A stretch of 21,029 bases of DNA from a virus, in IMG/VR virus record IMGVR_UViG_3300017772_000173, positions 1 through 21,029 of that record. The stretch is one strand, 5' to 3'. Positions 7,097 to 13,980 of this stretch are shown here, in pieces. The notes below the pieces were generated by a model, which ran no database searches, was not told the DNA's origin, and was given only the letters and a program-made list of their open reading frames with translations. A program made the position numbers and the translations under genes. Position 1 is the stretch's first letter, and each line of letters starts with the position of its first letter.

Positions 7097-8848
7097 TTAG
7101 TGTGTCTCAGCCCAACTAGAGCCTACTTTGTATTCTCCGTCCAGAGGACAACGCATGTTAAGCTGTGTCCCTGCTGCTTTGATGCTTTCTACCATAAGGT
7201 AACCAGCTTTCTTAGCGTCCTTGATTAGCACTTGGTCTTGCATCTCATCATGAATATTACCGACCCTATGTGCGTCCAATGACCATAGTCTACTGTATTC
7301 ATCATAGATTGTCAACGCCTTCTTCATAACGATGGCACCACCGCCCTGTAACAAGCGATTCAAGGCACTGTGTAGACTATCGACAGGGATTCTACGTCCG
7401 TCTAAGCCGGGCACAGACCCTGAGTTACTGGCTATACGTTGTACCTTAGTTATCAAGGCCCCTAGTGCAGGGACACCCTCTAGGAACTTAGCCTTAAGGT
7501 CCTTTCCGTCTGAGGCGTTGCCACCTACGATACTACCTATCTTAGCGTCTCCTGCTCCGTAGAGGAAGGCATAGATAAAGGTCTTAGCCTCAGAACGTTT
7601 ACTAAGCCCCGCAGCATGCTGGTTCAGGGTATGAATGTCGTCACCGTTCTCCTGAGATCCTTCACAGACTGCCTTGATGTACTCAGGCTCGTCCATGTAG
7701 TGAGCAAGCATCCTAAGCTCTAAGCCTGAGGCATCGGCACCTACGATACAGTACCCATCAGGGGCTATCCATAGGCTGCGGCACCCATGACCCCATGGAG
7801 CATCACAGGAAGGCACCTGAGCCACATTAGGGCTGTTGTGCGTCATACGTCCTGTCACTGCTCCCATGGGGTCAACGCGGCCATGTACTCTGTTGTCAGG
7901 GCCTAGATAGTGAATCCACTGTTCCACCTGTGACCTACGCTTGTCCAGTAGCAGGAAGTCGTAGATAGCTTTGGCCTCAGGGATAGCCTCCGAAGCCTCC
8001 TCTAAGGTCTCGTAGTTAACCACAGGGACCCTAGTCTTCTCAGTGAACTCAGTAGGCTTCCAACCTGCGGTAACCAGTCTCTCAGCCACCTGAGGTCCTG
8101 ACCCTAAGTTTAACTCTTGCCATTCAATGCGGCTAAAGGGGCCACCGACAATCTTAGTCGCATGTTCCCCGTAGCACTTTAAACCTACGACACTGAGTGT
8201 TCCGTCCTTTTTAACTTTTGGTGTAATCTCTTTAACCAAGGTAGCTTTTGGCCTAAACGTACTATGAACAATCTCCGTTGCGTCATTGATCCTCTCCTTT
8301 AATGTTCCAAGCAATTCATGGGCTCCCTTTGCGTCCAAGAGCCACCCATTCAATTCCTGTTGATAAATAATCTCAGCTACCTTATGTTCTAAGTCAACTG
8401 AGTCCTCTGAGAACTGCCTTAGTTCCCTATGCAGCAGAGAGACTACAGCCCCAAGTACCTTACAGTCCTGACGTAAGTACTCAGACATCTCGGGTGTGTA
8501 CCTTGAGTAGTCATGGAAGTCAATCTTCCTATGTCCTACCAAAGCACCCAAGTTGTCCAAAGAGTGACCTCCGTCCCTACGGGGTGTAGCTAACTTAGAC
8601 ATAACTATGGTATCCCTTTGGATACCATAGTGACTAATGTCTATGTCCCATAGGTTTCTGAGTACAGGGTAGTCAAACTTAATCCCATTGTGAGCGTACC
8701 AAGTACCTGAGGAAACTGAGGAGGCATAGTCCCTAAGTGACTTAGCGTCCCTAAACTCCTCGTAGTTACCCTCTGAGTCCTCGACACCTACGCACCAAAT
8801 AACTTTGGGGCTCAGTGACTCAGTTTCTATGTCAACGTAGTACTCCAA
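7097..8848 (-). CDS. DNA polymerase, family A, T7 gp5-like, with 3'-5' exonuclease
   Basis: Replicative polymerase of 583 residues. Exonuclease motifs: D6/E8 in VDIETE, N54 and D59 in AHNGIKFDY, Y124 and D128 in YLRQD. Polymerase motifs: A, D372 in ADASGLELR; B, R418, K422, Y426 and Y430-G431 in KRSEAKTFIYAFLYGAG; C, H533-D534-E535 in NIHDEMQD. The AKTFIY.FLYGAGD.KIG string is nearly that of T7 gp5. Y426 matches the T7 tyrosine (Y526) linked to acceptance of dideoxynucleotides. The protein is about 120 residues shorter than T7 gp5, and the thumb region (about 200-255), where T7 has its thioredoxin-binding insert, looks reduced. The start is TTG 8848, chosen because AGGAG lies six bases upstream and the protein then begins right at the exonuclease strand. 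It follows the primase-helicase by 24 bases. Confidence 0.95.
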   Translation of the reverse strand: MEYYVDIETESLSPKVIWCVGVEDSEGNYEEFRDAKSLRDYASSVSSGTWYAHNGIKFDYPVLRNLWDIDISHYGIQRDTIVMSKLATPRRDGGHSLDNLGALVGHRKIDFHDYSRYTPEMSEYLRQDCKVLGAVVSLLHRELRQFSEDSVDLEHKVAEIIYQQELNGWLLDAKGAHELLGTLKERINDATEIVHSTFRPKATLVKEITPKVKKDGTLSVVGLKCYGEHATKIVGGPFSRIEWQELNLGSGPQVAERLVTAGWKPTEFTEKTRVPVVNYETLEEASEAIPEAKAIYDFLLLDKRRSQVEQWIHYLGPDNRVHGRVDPMGAVTGRMTHNSPNVAQVPSCDAPWGHGCRSLWIAPDGYCIVGADASGLELRMLAHYMDEPEYIKAVCEGSQENGDDIHTLNQHAAGLSKRSEAKTFIYAFLYGAGDAKIGSIVGGNASDGKDLKAKFLEGVPALGALITKVQRIASNSGSVPGLDGRRIPVDSLHSALNRLLQGGGAIVMKKALTIYDEYSRLWSLDAHRVGNIHDEMQDQVLIKDAKKAGYLMVESIKAAGTQLNMRCPLDGEYKVGSSWAETH

Positions 8849-8859
8849 CTTAGTCTCCT
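8846..8859 (-). promoter_or_regulatory. Ribosome-binding site selecting a TTG start for DNA polymerase
   Basis: AGGAG (8855-8859, minus strand) is followed by ACTAAG and TTG at 8848-8846, six bases away. No ATG or GTG lies near the start of the exonuclease motif. The arrangement copies that of the reductase gene. Confidence 0.7.
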
Positions 8860-8872
8860 ATGTAGCCTTTGA

Positions 8873-10498
8873 TCATAGTTCCTCGCCTCCTTCAAACTCA
8901 GGCATCTCAGTCATACGTCCTGTGTTTTTATCATATAGCAACCTAGTGGCTACCCCTGTCTCACCTGTCCAACGGTTCTTAAGTACCCTGACTGTGCTTA
9001 GGTTACGTTCGTTAATGTCCTCTGCCTGTTGATTACGTTCAAAGGCTACTACGAAGTCACTAAGCTGTGCAATGGAGCCTGAGCCTCTAAGCTGACCTAA
9101 TGTAACTCGGCCACCTTCCTCATGGTTCTTACCCTCAGGTCTCTTAAGGTGAACTACGACAAAGATAGTAGCCCCTGTCTCCTCAGCCAGAGTACGTATC
9201 TTAGTCATGATTGCGTCAATGTTCTTACGTTCATCACCGCCCTCTTGGTCAGATACTACGATACTGAGGTGGTCTAGGAATATCCATTTGCACCCACAAC
9301 CTTTGATCATAAATCTTAGTCGATTCATAATGTTGTCTTCGGACGTAGACCCAAAGTGATCAAATAGATAGAACCTACGTGTACCTAAAGTCTTATCAAA
9401 GAAACCTTGTATCTCGGACTTAGGTACGTCTCGGTCAACATGGAGTCTTTGGTTAGCCTCAATACTCATAATACCTAGCCCTGTAATGGCCTTGGATTCC
9501 TCTAAGGCCAGTACCCCTATCTTGTCATCAGTGGTACTGAACAACCAGTGCTCCATCTCACGGATAAACTGAGACTTCCCCATCCCTGAGCCTGAGGTTA
9601 CAGTGATCACAGTACCCTGTTGTAGGCCCTTGGTTAGCTCATTTAAGCCCTCATAAGGGTAAGGTACTGACTCCACGTCCAGCCTGTTTATGATGTCTTC
9701 CCAAATGTCACCACCGTTAACAATGCCGTCCGGTGTGTACACCTCAGCAGCCCACCATGCACTTTTGAACTCCTTGATCCTGTTCGCCATGAGCATTGCG
9801 TTAGCGTCCTTGAGAGGCAGACGTACCCTCAGGGCCTTGCCCGGCTCTAGGATGTCCTTAACTGCGTCCCATGCTTTATCACCATGCTCATCCATGTCAA
9901 AGCAGAAGCGTACTTCGTCGTACTTCTCAATGTAGTCAAGCATTTCCCTGAGTTCCTGAGCAGCACCTTGAGCACCGTTGTTCAGGGACATTACGTCCCA
10001 CTGCTTACCATTCATCTCAGCAACAGCCATAGCGTCCAGCTCACCCTCAGTGATCGTAAGCCTACCTTTGCCTTTGCACTTGTTGTACCCAAACATGGCT
10101 ACGTCTTCCTTAGTGCCCGTGCTGTAGAAGCCCTTAGTCTGAACTAAGCGGATCTTAGTACTACACAGTTTCTTGTCGGCTTTAGTGTACCTAGGATAGT
10201 AGTGCTTATCTATGCTTCCGGCTTGATCATAGGTGACTAGGACTCCGAAGTGTTCACAGATAGACTTAGGAATCTTACGATCCCCTAAGTCCGATAAGAC
10301 ACCTGTGAACTCTACTGGTGTGCTTTGTGTCATAGTATTATGTCCCCTAGTTTCCCTTACTTCGTCATTGTAGCTGCTGGAGTGGACGTGGTAATCACAG
10401 TTGGGTGTCCAACAGTGTTTACCTCCGTCCTCATACACAGCTACGTTATCACGAGAGCCACACGAAGGGCATGGCTCTCTGTTGACAACTCTGGACAC
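8873..10498 (-). CDS. Primase-helicase, T7 gp4-like
   Basis: A 541-residue bifunctional replication protein. Residues 10-34 form a zinc ribbon (C10, C13, C29, C34) that reads primer sites. The TOPRIM primase core has E151 in TITEGELDA and D201/D203 in CFDMDEHGD. The helicase half has Walker A in SGSGMGKS (302-309), Walker B in WIFLDHLS (D409), RGSGSIAQLSD (471-481) and NRWTGETG (508-515), which matches the arginine-finger region of T7 gp4. It unwinds DNA as a hexamer and lays primers for the polymerase encoded next. The start is GTG 10498, directly abutting the SSB stop, and SSB's final codons (GAGGA) supply the ribosome-binding site. An internal ATG (residue 56) could give a form without the zinc ribbon, as in T7 gp4B. 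Confidence 0.95.
   Translation of the reverse strand: MSRVVNREPCPSCGSRDNVAVYEDGGKHCWTPNCDYHVHSSSYNDEVRETRGHNTMTQSTPVEFTGVLSDLGDRKIPKSICEHFGVLVTYDQAGSIDKHYYPRYTKADKKLCSTKIRLVQTKGFYSTGTKEDVAMFGYNKCKGKGRLTITEGELDAMAVAEMNGKQWDVMSLNNGAQGAAQELREMLDYIEKYDEVRFCFDMDEHGDKAWDAVKDILEPGKALRVRLPLKDANAMLMANRIKEFKSAWWAAEVYTPDGIVNGGDIWEDIINRLDVESVPYPYEGLNELTKGLQQGTVITVTSGSGMGKSQFIREMEHWLFSTTDDKIGVLALEESKAITGLGIMSIEANQRLHVDRDVPKSEIQGFFDKTLGTRRFYLFDHFGSTSEDNIMNRLRFMIKGCGCKWIFLDHLSIVVSDQEGGDERKNIDAIMTKIRTLAEETGATIFVVVHLKRPEGKNHEEGGRVTLGQLRGSGSIAQLSDFVVAFERNQQAEDINERNLSTVRVLKNRWTGETGVATRLLYDKNTGRMTEMPEFEGGEEL
10331..10348 (-). promoter_or_regulatory. Possible internal translation start in the primase-helicase gene
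   Basis: AGGGGA (10343-10348, minus strand) lies nine bases before an in-frame ATG (10333-10331) that encodes M56, between the zinc ribbon and the TOPRIM domain. T7 gene 4 uses an internal start at a similar place (residue 64) to make the helicase-only 4B form. Confidence 0.4.
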
Positions 10499-10894
10499 TT
10501 AGAGGTTTTCCTCGTCCTCAAGGCTGTCCACAGCTTCCCCTAGGGAAACAATACGGATCTTGTCCATGTAGCACGGGACACCATGTGCAGGGTGTGGGTT
10601 GCCGAACTTGTACGCAATACGTACTACGGAACCTCGGGGGAGCTCACCTGCAAAAGGAGTCTTTCCGTCAGTGTCCACTACAGGCACGTTAAACGTAGTA
10701 GTGAACTTACGTTGCGGAGTACCTTCGTACTCTTTGATCTTAACACCCTTGGCTTCCATCTCGGACGAAGTGACAACCTTGTCGGCTGTGTCGTCTAGTA
10801 GAAGCACCAGTTGATAAGTTCCTGTGTCCTTACCTGCGTAAACATTAGTGCTCTTGATTGAACCTAATGATACCTTACCTTGTGCAATTGGCAT
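10499..10894 (-). CDS. ssb: Single-stranded DNA-binding protein (T7 gp2.5-like role)
   Basis: A 131-residue protein, mostly predicted beta strands as in an OB fold (GKVSLGSIKSTNVYAGKDTG at the start, then FTTTFNVPVVD and GSVVRIAYKFG), with aromatic and basic residues in the strands. It ends in an acidic tail, SLEDEENL, with a final hydrophobic residue; such tails in SSB and T7 gp2.5 contact the polymerase and helicase. It is the first gene after a strong promoter and lies directly before the primase-helicase, which supports the assignment. It coats unwound strands and aids annealing. The ATG has AGGAG nine bases upstream. The OB-fold call is by pattern and position; the family name is not certain. 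Confidence 0.8.
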   Translation of the reverse strand: MPIAQGKVSLGSIKSTNVYAGKDTGTYQLVLLLDDTADKVVTSSEMEAKGVKIKEYEGTPQRKFTTTFNVPVVDTDGKTPFAGELPRGSVVRIAYKFGNPHPAHGVPCYMDKIRIVSLGEAVDSLEDEENL

Positions 10895-10983
10895 AATAAA
10901 AGTCTCCTGTGACTTTGTGGGTAACTTAGTACCCTTTAGTTTAACTTTGTGGGACTTGTTTGTCCCTCAACCTTTCAATACTT

Positions 10984-11012
10984 AGTTTAACTGAGTTAAT
11001 AGTGATTGTCAA
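10984..11012 (-). promoter_or_regulatory. Leftward sigma70-type promoter for the SSB-primase-polymerase operon
   Basis: On the minus strand TTGACA (11012-11007), a 17-base spacer and TAAACT (10989-10984). The -35 is perfect and the -10 matches four of six. A 13-bp palindrome, TTAACT-C-AGTTAA (10987-10999), overlaps the -10 and spacer and could be an operator. A GGGAC/GTCCC inverted repeat and three ACTTTGTG words lie nearby. The leader to the SSB start is about 85 bases. Confidence 0.65.
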
Positions 11013-11179
11013 GAAACTTTGTGATCGTTAGACTCTAAGCTCCTGACTCTGTCAGCTAAGTGATCAGTCCGTCTGTTAAGGAAGTCAATCCTTGAGTCAG
11101 CTAAGGCTATGTCGTCCAACGCAGCCCATAGGATTACCCCTAGTACAACTATGCTTACAGCTAAGAATGTTACTACCAT
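11009..11179 (-). CDS. Small membrane-anchored protein with coiled-coil tail
   Basis: A 56-residue protein starting MVVTFLAVSIVVLGVILWAAL, a clear transmembrane helix or signal anchor at residues 2-21, then a charged helix (ADSRIDFLNRRTDHLADRVRSLE) that could form a coiled coil. I chose ATG 11179 because GGGGA lies six bases upstream, just after the ThyX stop; a longer frame from 11215 would lie within thyX. Its layout is like that of small phage spanin-like or membrane-attached proteins, but no family is recognised. The last codons overlap the -35 of the SSB promoter. Confidence 0.6.
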   Translation of the reverse strand: MVVTFLAVSIVVLGVILWAALDDIALADSRIDFLNRRTDHLADRVRSLESNDHKVS

Positions 11180-11181
11180 TG

Positions 11182-11889
11182 TTAGTCCCCTTTCTCTATT
11201 TCCATGATGTCCCAAATGATTGCCTTAACTTTCTCAGCAACCTCCCTGTGTTCCTTCTGTGTACTAGGGTCTGTACGTACGTCACAGAAGTGTATCCAAG
11301 ACCGCATTGACCCTGAGACAAACATACGGGACATAGTAAGGCCCTCAGGTAGTACTACTCTGGCAACTTCCTTAGCTACTTCTCGGTTTATCAGTATCCC
11401 ATACTCAGCCACAGAAGTGGTGAGAACATGGTGCATGGCTTCCTCAGATCTTTCTCGGGTCCAGTCGCTTACGTCCTCTAGGGAATTCTGACGGTTCTCA
11501 GTGTCCTGCATCCTAACCTGTCTTAAGCTCCAAAGTGCGCCCATGTCTTTTAATGGGTTCGCGTACCTTTGTGAGAACTCTTGGAAGTGTAGGCTTCGGT
11601 GCCTAAGTAGCTGTCTGGATATGTCCCTAGGGGTCTCTATTAGGAACCCCGCAGTCACCATCTCAAAAGGTGACCAATGCTTATGCTCCGATAAGTAGTC
11701 CATAAGAGCTCCCGACTTACCCTTAGCAATCTCAGGGGGCACAGATACTCTAGCTCTCTCGCTAATAAGGTCCCTAGGTGCCTGTGGGTTCCAGCTTAGG
11801 CCTGCTTCCTTAGTGTAGGTAACCGGGCAGCTAAGATCCAGTAGCTCGACCTTAGATATTTCTTGATATTCGTTGTTAGCTTTGTGCAT
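11182..11889 (-). CDS. thyX: Flavin-dependent thymidylate synthase ThyX
   Basis: Makes dTMP from dUMP using methylene-tetrahydrofolate and FAD. The 235-residue protein carries the ThyX signature: R96-H97-R98 followed by S106 and R108 in RHRSLHFQEFSQR, a close form of RHRxxSxNExSxR in which the usual Asn-Glu is Gln-Glu. HWSPFEM (71-77) is the conserved segment after the substrate helix, and the LPEGLTMSRMFVSGSMRSW stretch supplies the C-terminal substrate contacts. Length is typical for the family. The ATG has AGGGGAAGAG just upstream and overlaps the preceding gene by 14 bases. With the class II reductase it gives the phage its own route to dTTP. It has the usual CTTAG density, unlike the gene cluster directly upstream. 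Confidence 0.95.
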   Translation of the reverse strand: MHKANNEYQEISKVELLDLSCPVTYTKEAGLSWNPQAPRDLISERARVSVPPEIAKGKSGALMDYLSEHKHWSPFEMVTAGFLIETPRDISRQLLRHRSLHFQEFSQRYANPLKDMGALWSLRQVRMQDTENRQNSLEDVSDWTRERSEEAMHHVLTTSVAEYGILINREVAKEVARVVLPEGLTMSRMFVSGSMRSWIHFCDVRTDPSTQKEHREVAEKVKAIIWDIMEIEKGD

Positions 11890-12187
11890 AAATCTCTTCC
11901 CCTAGTTGTAGAATCTCTTCTTTACTGGCACCTGCCTTTTCAGCGTAGTAAGCAGCATTAGCGGCAGCATAAACAGCATCATAAACAGCATAAGTAGCAG
12001 CATAAGCGGCAGCATCATCATGTGATTTGTTTTTAGCGGCTTCGATGGCTAGTCTTGGCCTATTATCATCAGGGTATTTTTCCTCAAAGATTGGTAGTAC
12101 TAACTCCGCACAAGCAACCGCCCATAAACGGTTTTGATCTGGTGTCAGTTTTTCTGCTAGTTTTTTAAACTTGTCCTCTCTGTTCAT
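11876..12187 (-). CDS. Hypothetical Ala/Tyr-rich helical protein
   Basis: A 103-residue protein with a low-complexity helix, HDDAAAYAATYAVYDAVYA then AANAAYYAEKAGASKEE, preceded by a charged N-terminus (MNREDKFKKLAEKLT). Proteins with this Ala-Tyr repeat pattern occur in phages and are sometimes called putative immunity-like, but I cannot assign a function. ATG 12187 is preferred over the longer frame because it forms an ATGA overlap with the upstream stop and has GTGAAGGA directly before it. It is the last of six overlapping genes with nearly no CTTAG, and its 3' end overlaps thyX. Confidence 0.6.
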   Translation of the reverse strand: MNREDKFKKLAEKLTPDQNRLWAVACAELVLPIFEEKYPDDNRPRLAIEAAKNKSHDDAAAYAATYAVYDAVYAAANAAYYAEKAGASKEEILQLGEEIYAQS

Positions 12188-12480
12188 TCCTTCACCCCTC
12201 TCCATTCGTTGATTATCTCTCTTGCTTTACTGACTCTGACTACAGCATCTGTCCTTATGTCTGGCCCTCGTACTGTGGCTTCTTCATTGGTAATGATTTC
12301 AGGCATTGGATTAAGTGCTAGGTCCAGCTCCTTGATTACCCCCCTCATCTTCTGTACCTCCTCACTGGCTTTGCGGATGTAAGGGGCGGGGTTTCTCTCT
12401 ATCTCCCTGCGTTGCTGCTCAGACATGTTTCGTAGTGTCTTGAAGATAAACCGAGATGATAGGTCTATTACGTTAGCCAT
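12184..12480 (-). CDS. Hypothetical basic helical protein
   Basis: A 98-residue protein from MANVIDLSSRFIFKTLRNM onward, with a charged central helix (SEQQRREIERNPAPYIRKASEE, read in parts) and a basic C-terminus. The start at ATG 12480 is chosen because AGGA lies five bases upstream and the overlap with the preceding gene then falls to eight bases; the longer frame from 12537 would overlap by 65. No family recognised. It is part of the six-gene cluster of foreign-looking composition. Confidence 0.6.
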   Translation of the reverse strand: MANVIDLSSRFIFKTLRNMSEQQRREIERNPAPYIRKASEEVQKMRGVIKELDLALNPMPEIITNEEATVRGPDIRTDAVVRVSKAREIINEWRGVKE

Positions 12481-12664
12481 ATTTTTCCTCGCGTGCTCTG
12501 CTAAATTCTTCCGCCTCTTCCTGTAGGAAGTATCCAATACAGTCCATCACGGCCTCCTCTAGTTGGTCCGGGGTCATTTTTATCCAGTCATTCTTTGCGC
12601 CGGTTCTGTCGTCACCGTCGTTAAAGTTTGCATCAATCCAATCCTTTACTCGTTTGATGTTCAT
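12473..12664 (-). CDS. Hypothetical acidic protein
   Basis: A 63-residue acidic protein (DANFNDGDDRTGAKNDW, then TPDQLEEAVMDCIGYFLQEE). The C-terminal helix is Glu-rich. The ATG overlaps the upstream stop as ATGA, with GAGGTGAGGGA before it. No family recognised. It belongs to the six-gene cluster 11876-13539. Confidence 0.6.
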   Translation of the reverse strand: MNIKRVKDWIDANFNDGDDRTGAKNDWIKMTPDQLEEAVMDCIGYFLQEEAEEFSRAREEKYG

Positions 12665-12885
12665 TCCCTCACCTCGCTGTCTACTGGTGGTATGAAAGTT
12701 ACTGTGAAACCGTTTTCTTCAAGCGTTTCTTTTGCCATCGCAGCGTGAGCTACTGCTGTTTCTAGCCGCTCTTTAAGCTCGGCGTTCTCACGTTGTAGGG
12801 CTTCGATCAGCAGCCAAGCTTTCATTAGATCAGCGCCGTCATACTCGCCGGACTTCAGTTTTACGACTAATGGGTGTCTAGGCAT
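12661..12885 (-). CDS. Hypothetical coiled-coil protein
   Basis: A 74-residue protein with a heptad-like central helix (LLIEALQRENAELKERLETA), which suggests a short coiled coil and dimer formation, flanked by a basic N-terminus (MPRHPLVVKLKSGEY) and a beta-like tail (GFTVTFIPPVDS). It overlaps the upstream gene by eight bases and the downstream gene by ATGA. Phage genomes often carry short coiled-coil proteins of this type with no known role. Confidence 0.6.
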   Translation of the reverse strand: MPRHPLVVKLKSGEYDGADLMKAWLLIEALQRENAELKERLETAVAHAAMAKETLEENGFTVTFIPPVDSEVRE

Positions 12886-13336
12886 CTTTATTCCCCTCTA
12901 GGTAGTCTGCTGCTTTGATTGCATCGAATAATTTACTATCGGCGTCTAGACTTCGTTTATTAAGGCATTCAGCCCTAGCCTCCACAATCGCTTTGAGCAG
13001 TGATTCTAGGTGCTGGATTTCCCCGCGATACTCATTCTTAGCCATGTCGTGACCATCCATTAGCGCAGAGGCCAACTGAGCCTTCAAAGCTGCAATCTTC
13101 GCGTCATCGGACTTGCCTATTAGATATTCAGGCATCATTGTCTTTTGTAGTGCTAGAACGTCTTGTGCCTTCCCGCATTTAGGGCATTCGCAAACGTCCA
13201 TACAGCCCAACCAAATAACTCGACAATCAACACAGCGTAGCTCTACCGCTCGATCTGCCGGTGTTGCTGATAAGTTTCCGTAGTGCGACCAGTCACCTTC
13301 TGGCGAACCTAGATCAAAGCCAATATGTTTACTCAT
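12878..13336 (-). CDS. Hypothetical zinc-ribbon and coiled-coil protein
   Basis: A 152-residue protein. Residues 35-54 contain C35, C38, C45, C49, C51 and C54 (CVDC, then CECPKC), enough for a zinc ribbon. Residues ~78-125 form a charged helix likely to be a coiled coil (AALKAQLASALMDGHDMAKNE and on). The C-terminal helix DSKLFDAIKAADYLEGNKDA follows. No catalytic motif is visible. It overlaps both neighbours by four and eight bases. A DNA- or protein-binding adaptor role is possible but unproven. Confidence 0.62.
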   Translation of the reverse strand: MSKHIGFDLGSPEGDWSHYGNLSATPADRAVELRCVDCRVIWLGCMDVCECPKCGKAQDVLALQKTMMPEYLIGKSDDAKIAALKAQLASALMDGHDMAKNEYRGEIQHLESLLKAIVEARAECLNKRSLDADSKLFDAIKAADYLEGNKDA

Positions 13337-13539
13337 CCTTCACCCCCTGTAAGTTGCTCGACTCGCAGACTTTCTAGGCCAGCTTTATCGAAGGCATCAT
13401 AGAAGTAACCTCGTGCAGTCTCTTCTATTGTTTCTACTTTGCGACCTTCGTACCACCACTCTTCAAGCTCGGCAGTAAGCGTTACCATTACCCCGTTCCT
13501 TAAAGCTGTCCCAGTACATAAATACTTACGGGGCGTCAT
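13333..13539 (-). CDS. Hypothetical protein, first gene of the foreign-looking cluster
   Basis: A 68-residue protein with a beta-rich N-terminus (KYLCTGTALRNGVMVTLTAELEEW) and a helix (ETIEETARGYFYDAFDKAG), the layout of a small strand-strand-helix domain. It is the promoter-proximal member of the six-gene cluster; an AGGAG site lies ten bases before the ATG, and the TGA overlaps the next ATG as ATGA. Its leader runs into the AT-rich region with a candidate promoter at 13695-13723. Function unknown. Confidence 0.6.
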   Translation of the reverse strand: MTPRKYLCTGTALRNGVMVTLTAELEEWWYEGRKVETIEETARGYFYDAFDKAGLESLRVEQLTGGEG

Positions 13540-13587
13540 TCGGCTTCTCCTGTAATCTTCATTTCTTAGTCCCTATAACTTAGTTCC

Positions 13588-13601
13588 CTAAGTTAACTTA
13601 G
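13588..13601. repeat. 14-bp palindrome in the leader of the six-gene cluster
   Basis: CTAAGTTAACTTAG is a perfect palindrome about 50 bases upstream of the first gene's start. It is built from two CTAAG words in inverted order, within an AT-rich stretch (13560-13720) otherwise free of genes. Confidence 0.5.
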
Positions 13602-13694
13602 TTTACCTTACTTAACCTAAGTTTTAATCATTAGTTATTAAACATAGATAATAAACTTAGATAACTTAATCTCTGTCCTCTTTGTATACTAAGT

Positions 13695-13723
13695 ATTATA
13701 CACTGTATTACTCAATATACAAA
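13695..13723 (-). promoter_or_regulatory. Candidate leftward promoter for the six-gene cluster
   Basis: A perfect -10, TATAAT (minus strand, 13700-13695), lies 17 bases from a poor -35, TTTGTA (13723-13718). The region is AT-rich. The -35 is weak, so the site may need an activator or may be false. The transcript would start about 150 bases before the first gene. Confidence 0.4.
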
Positions 13724-13735
13724 CTTTTAGCCAAG

Positions 13736-13764
13736 GGTTCTTAGAATGCTTAGTAATAAGAACC
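13736..13764. repeat. Inverted repeat, 8-bp arms
   Basis: GGTTCTTA and TAAGAACC are separated by 13 bases. The right arm is shared with the 27-bp element at 13754-13780. There is no T-run after it on either strand, so it does not look like an intrinsic terminator. Confidence 0.5.
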
Positions 13765-13780
13765 GGGGCCCTTAGTACCT
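13754..13780. repeat. 27-bp element, copy 1 (copy 2 at 17789-17815)
   Basis: The two copies match at 23 of 27 positions by eye. Both contain ATAAGAACC near one end and CTTAGTACCT at the other. Each lies upstream (for leftward transcription) of genes almost free of CTTAG. Copy 1 also includes GGGGCCC, related to the promoter-spacer palindromes at 16957 and 17435. Confidence 0.6.
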
Positions 13781-13786
13781 AAACCT

Positions 13787-13978
13787 CTAAGCACCTTCGT
13801 TCAGTAATGGGTCTAGGTACTCTTCTAGGGATATATCAGAATCACTATAGAAGCCTACCCTAACGTCCTCTGAGACGTAGTAACAAGCCCCACATAGATC
13901 TACATAGTCCCCTGTCTCTTTCTCTTTACGTCGTGCCTCAGCGTCACTGAGTAATGAATTACAAGCTTTACATCGCAT
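13787..13978 (-). CDS. Small zinc-finger protein
   Basis: A 63-residue protein with two CxxC pairs: C3/C6 in RCKACNSLL and C29/C32 in LCGACYY. The spacing and the segment LLSDAEARRKEKETGDY fit a small zinc-ribbon protein that is widespread in tailed phages. The C-terminal half is acidic (SDSDISLEEYLDP). It probably binds zinc; its partner is unknown. It starts two bases before the end of the small gene at 13981-14130. Confidence 0.7.
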   Translation of the reverse strand: MRCKACNSLLSDAEARRKEKETGDYVDLCGACYYVSEDVRVGFYSDSDISLEEYLDPLLNEGA

Positions 13979-13980
13979 AT

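Noticed and set aside
13736-13764. Intrinsic terminator at the 8-bp inverted repeat.
   Set aside because: The stem is AT-rich with a 13-base loop and there is no T-run after it in either direction.
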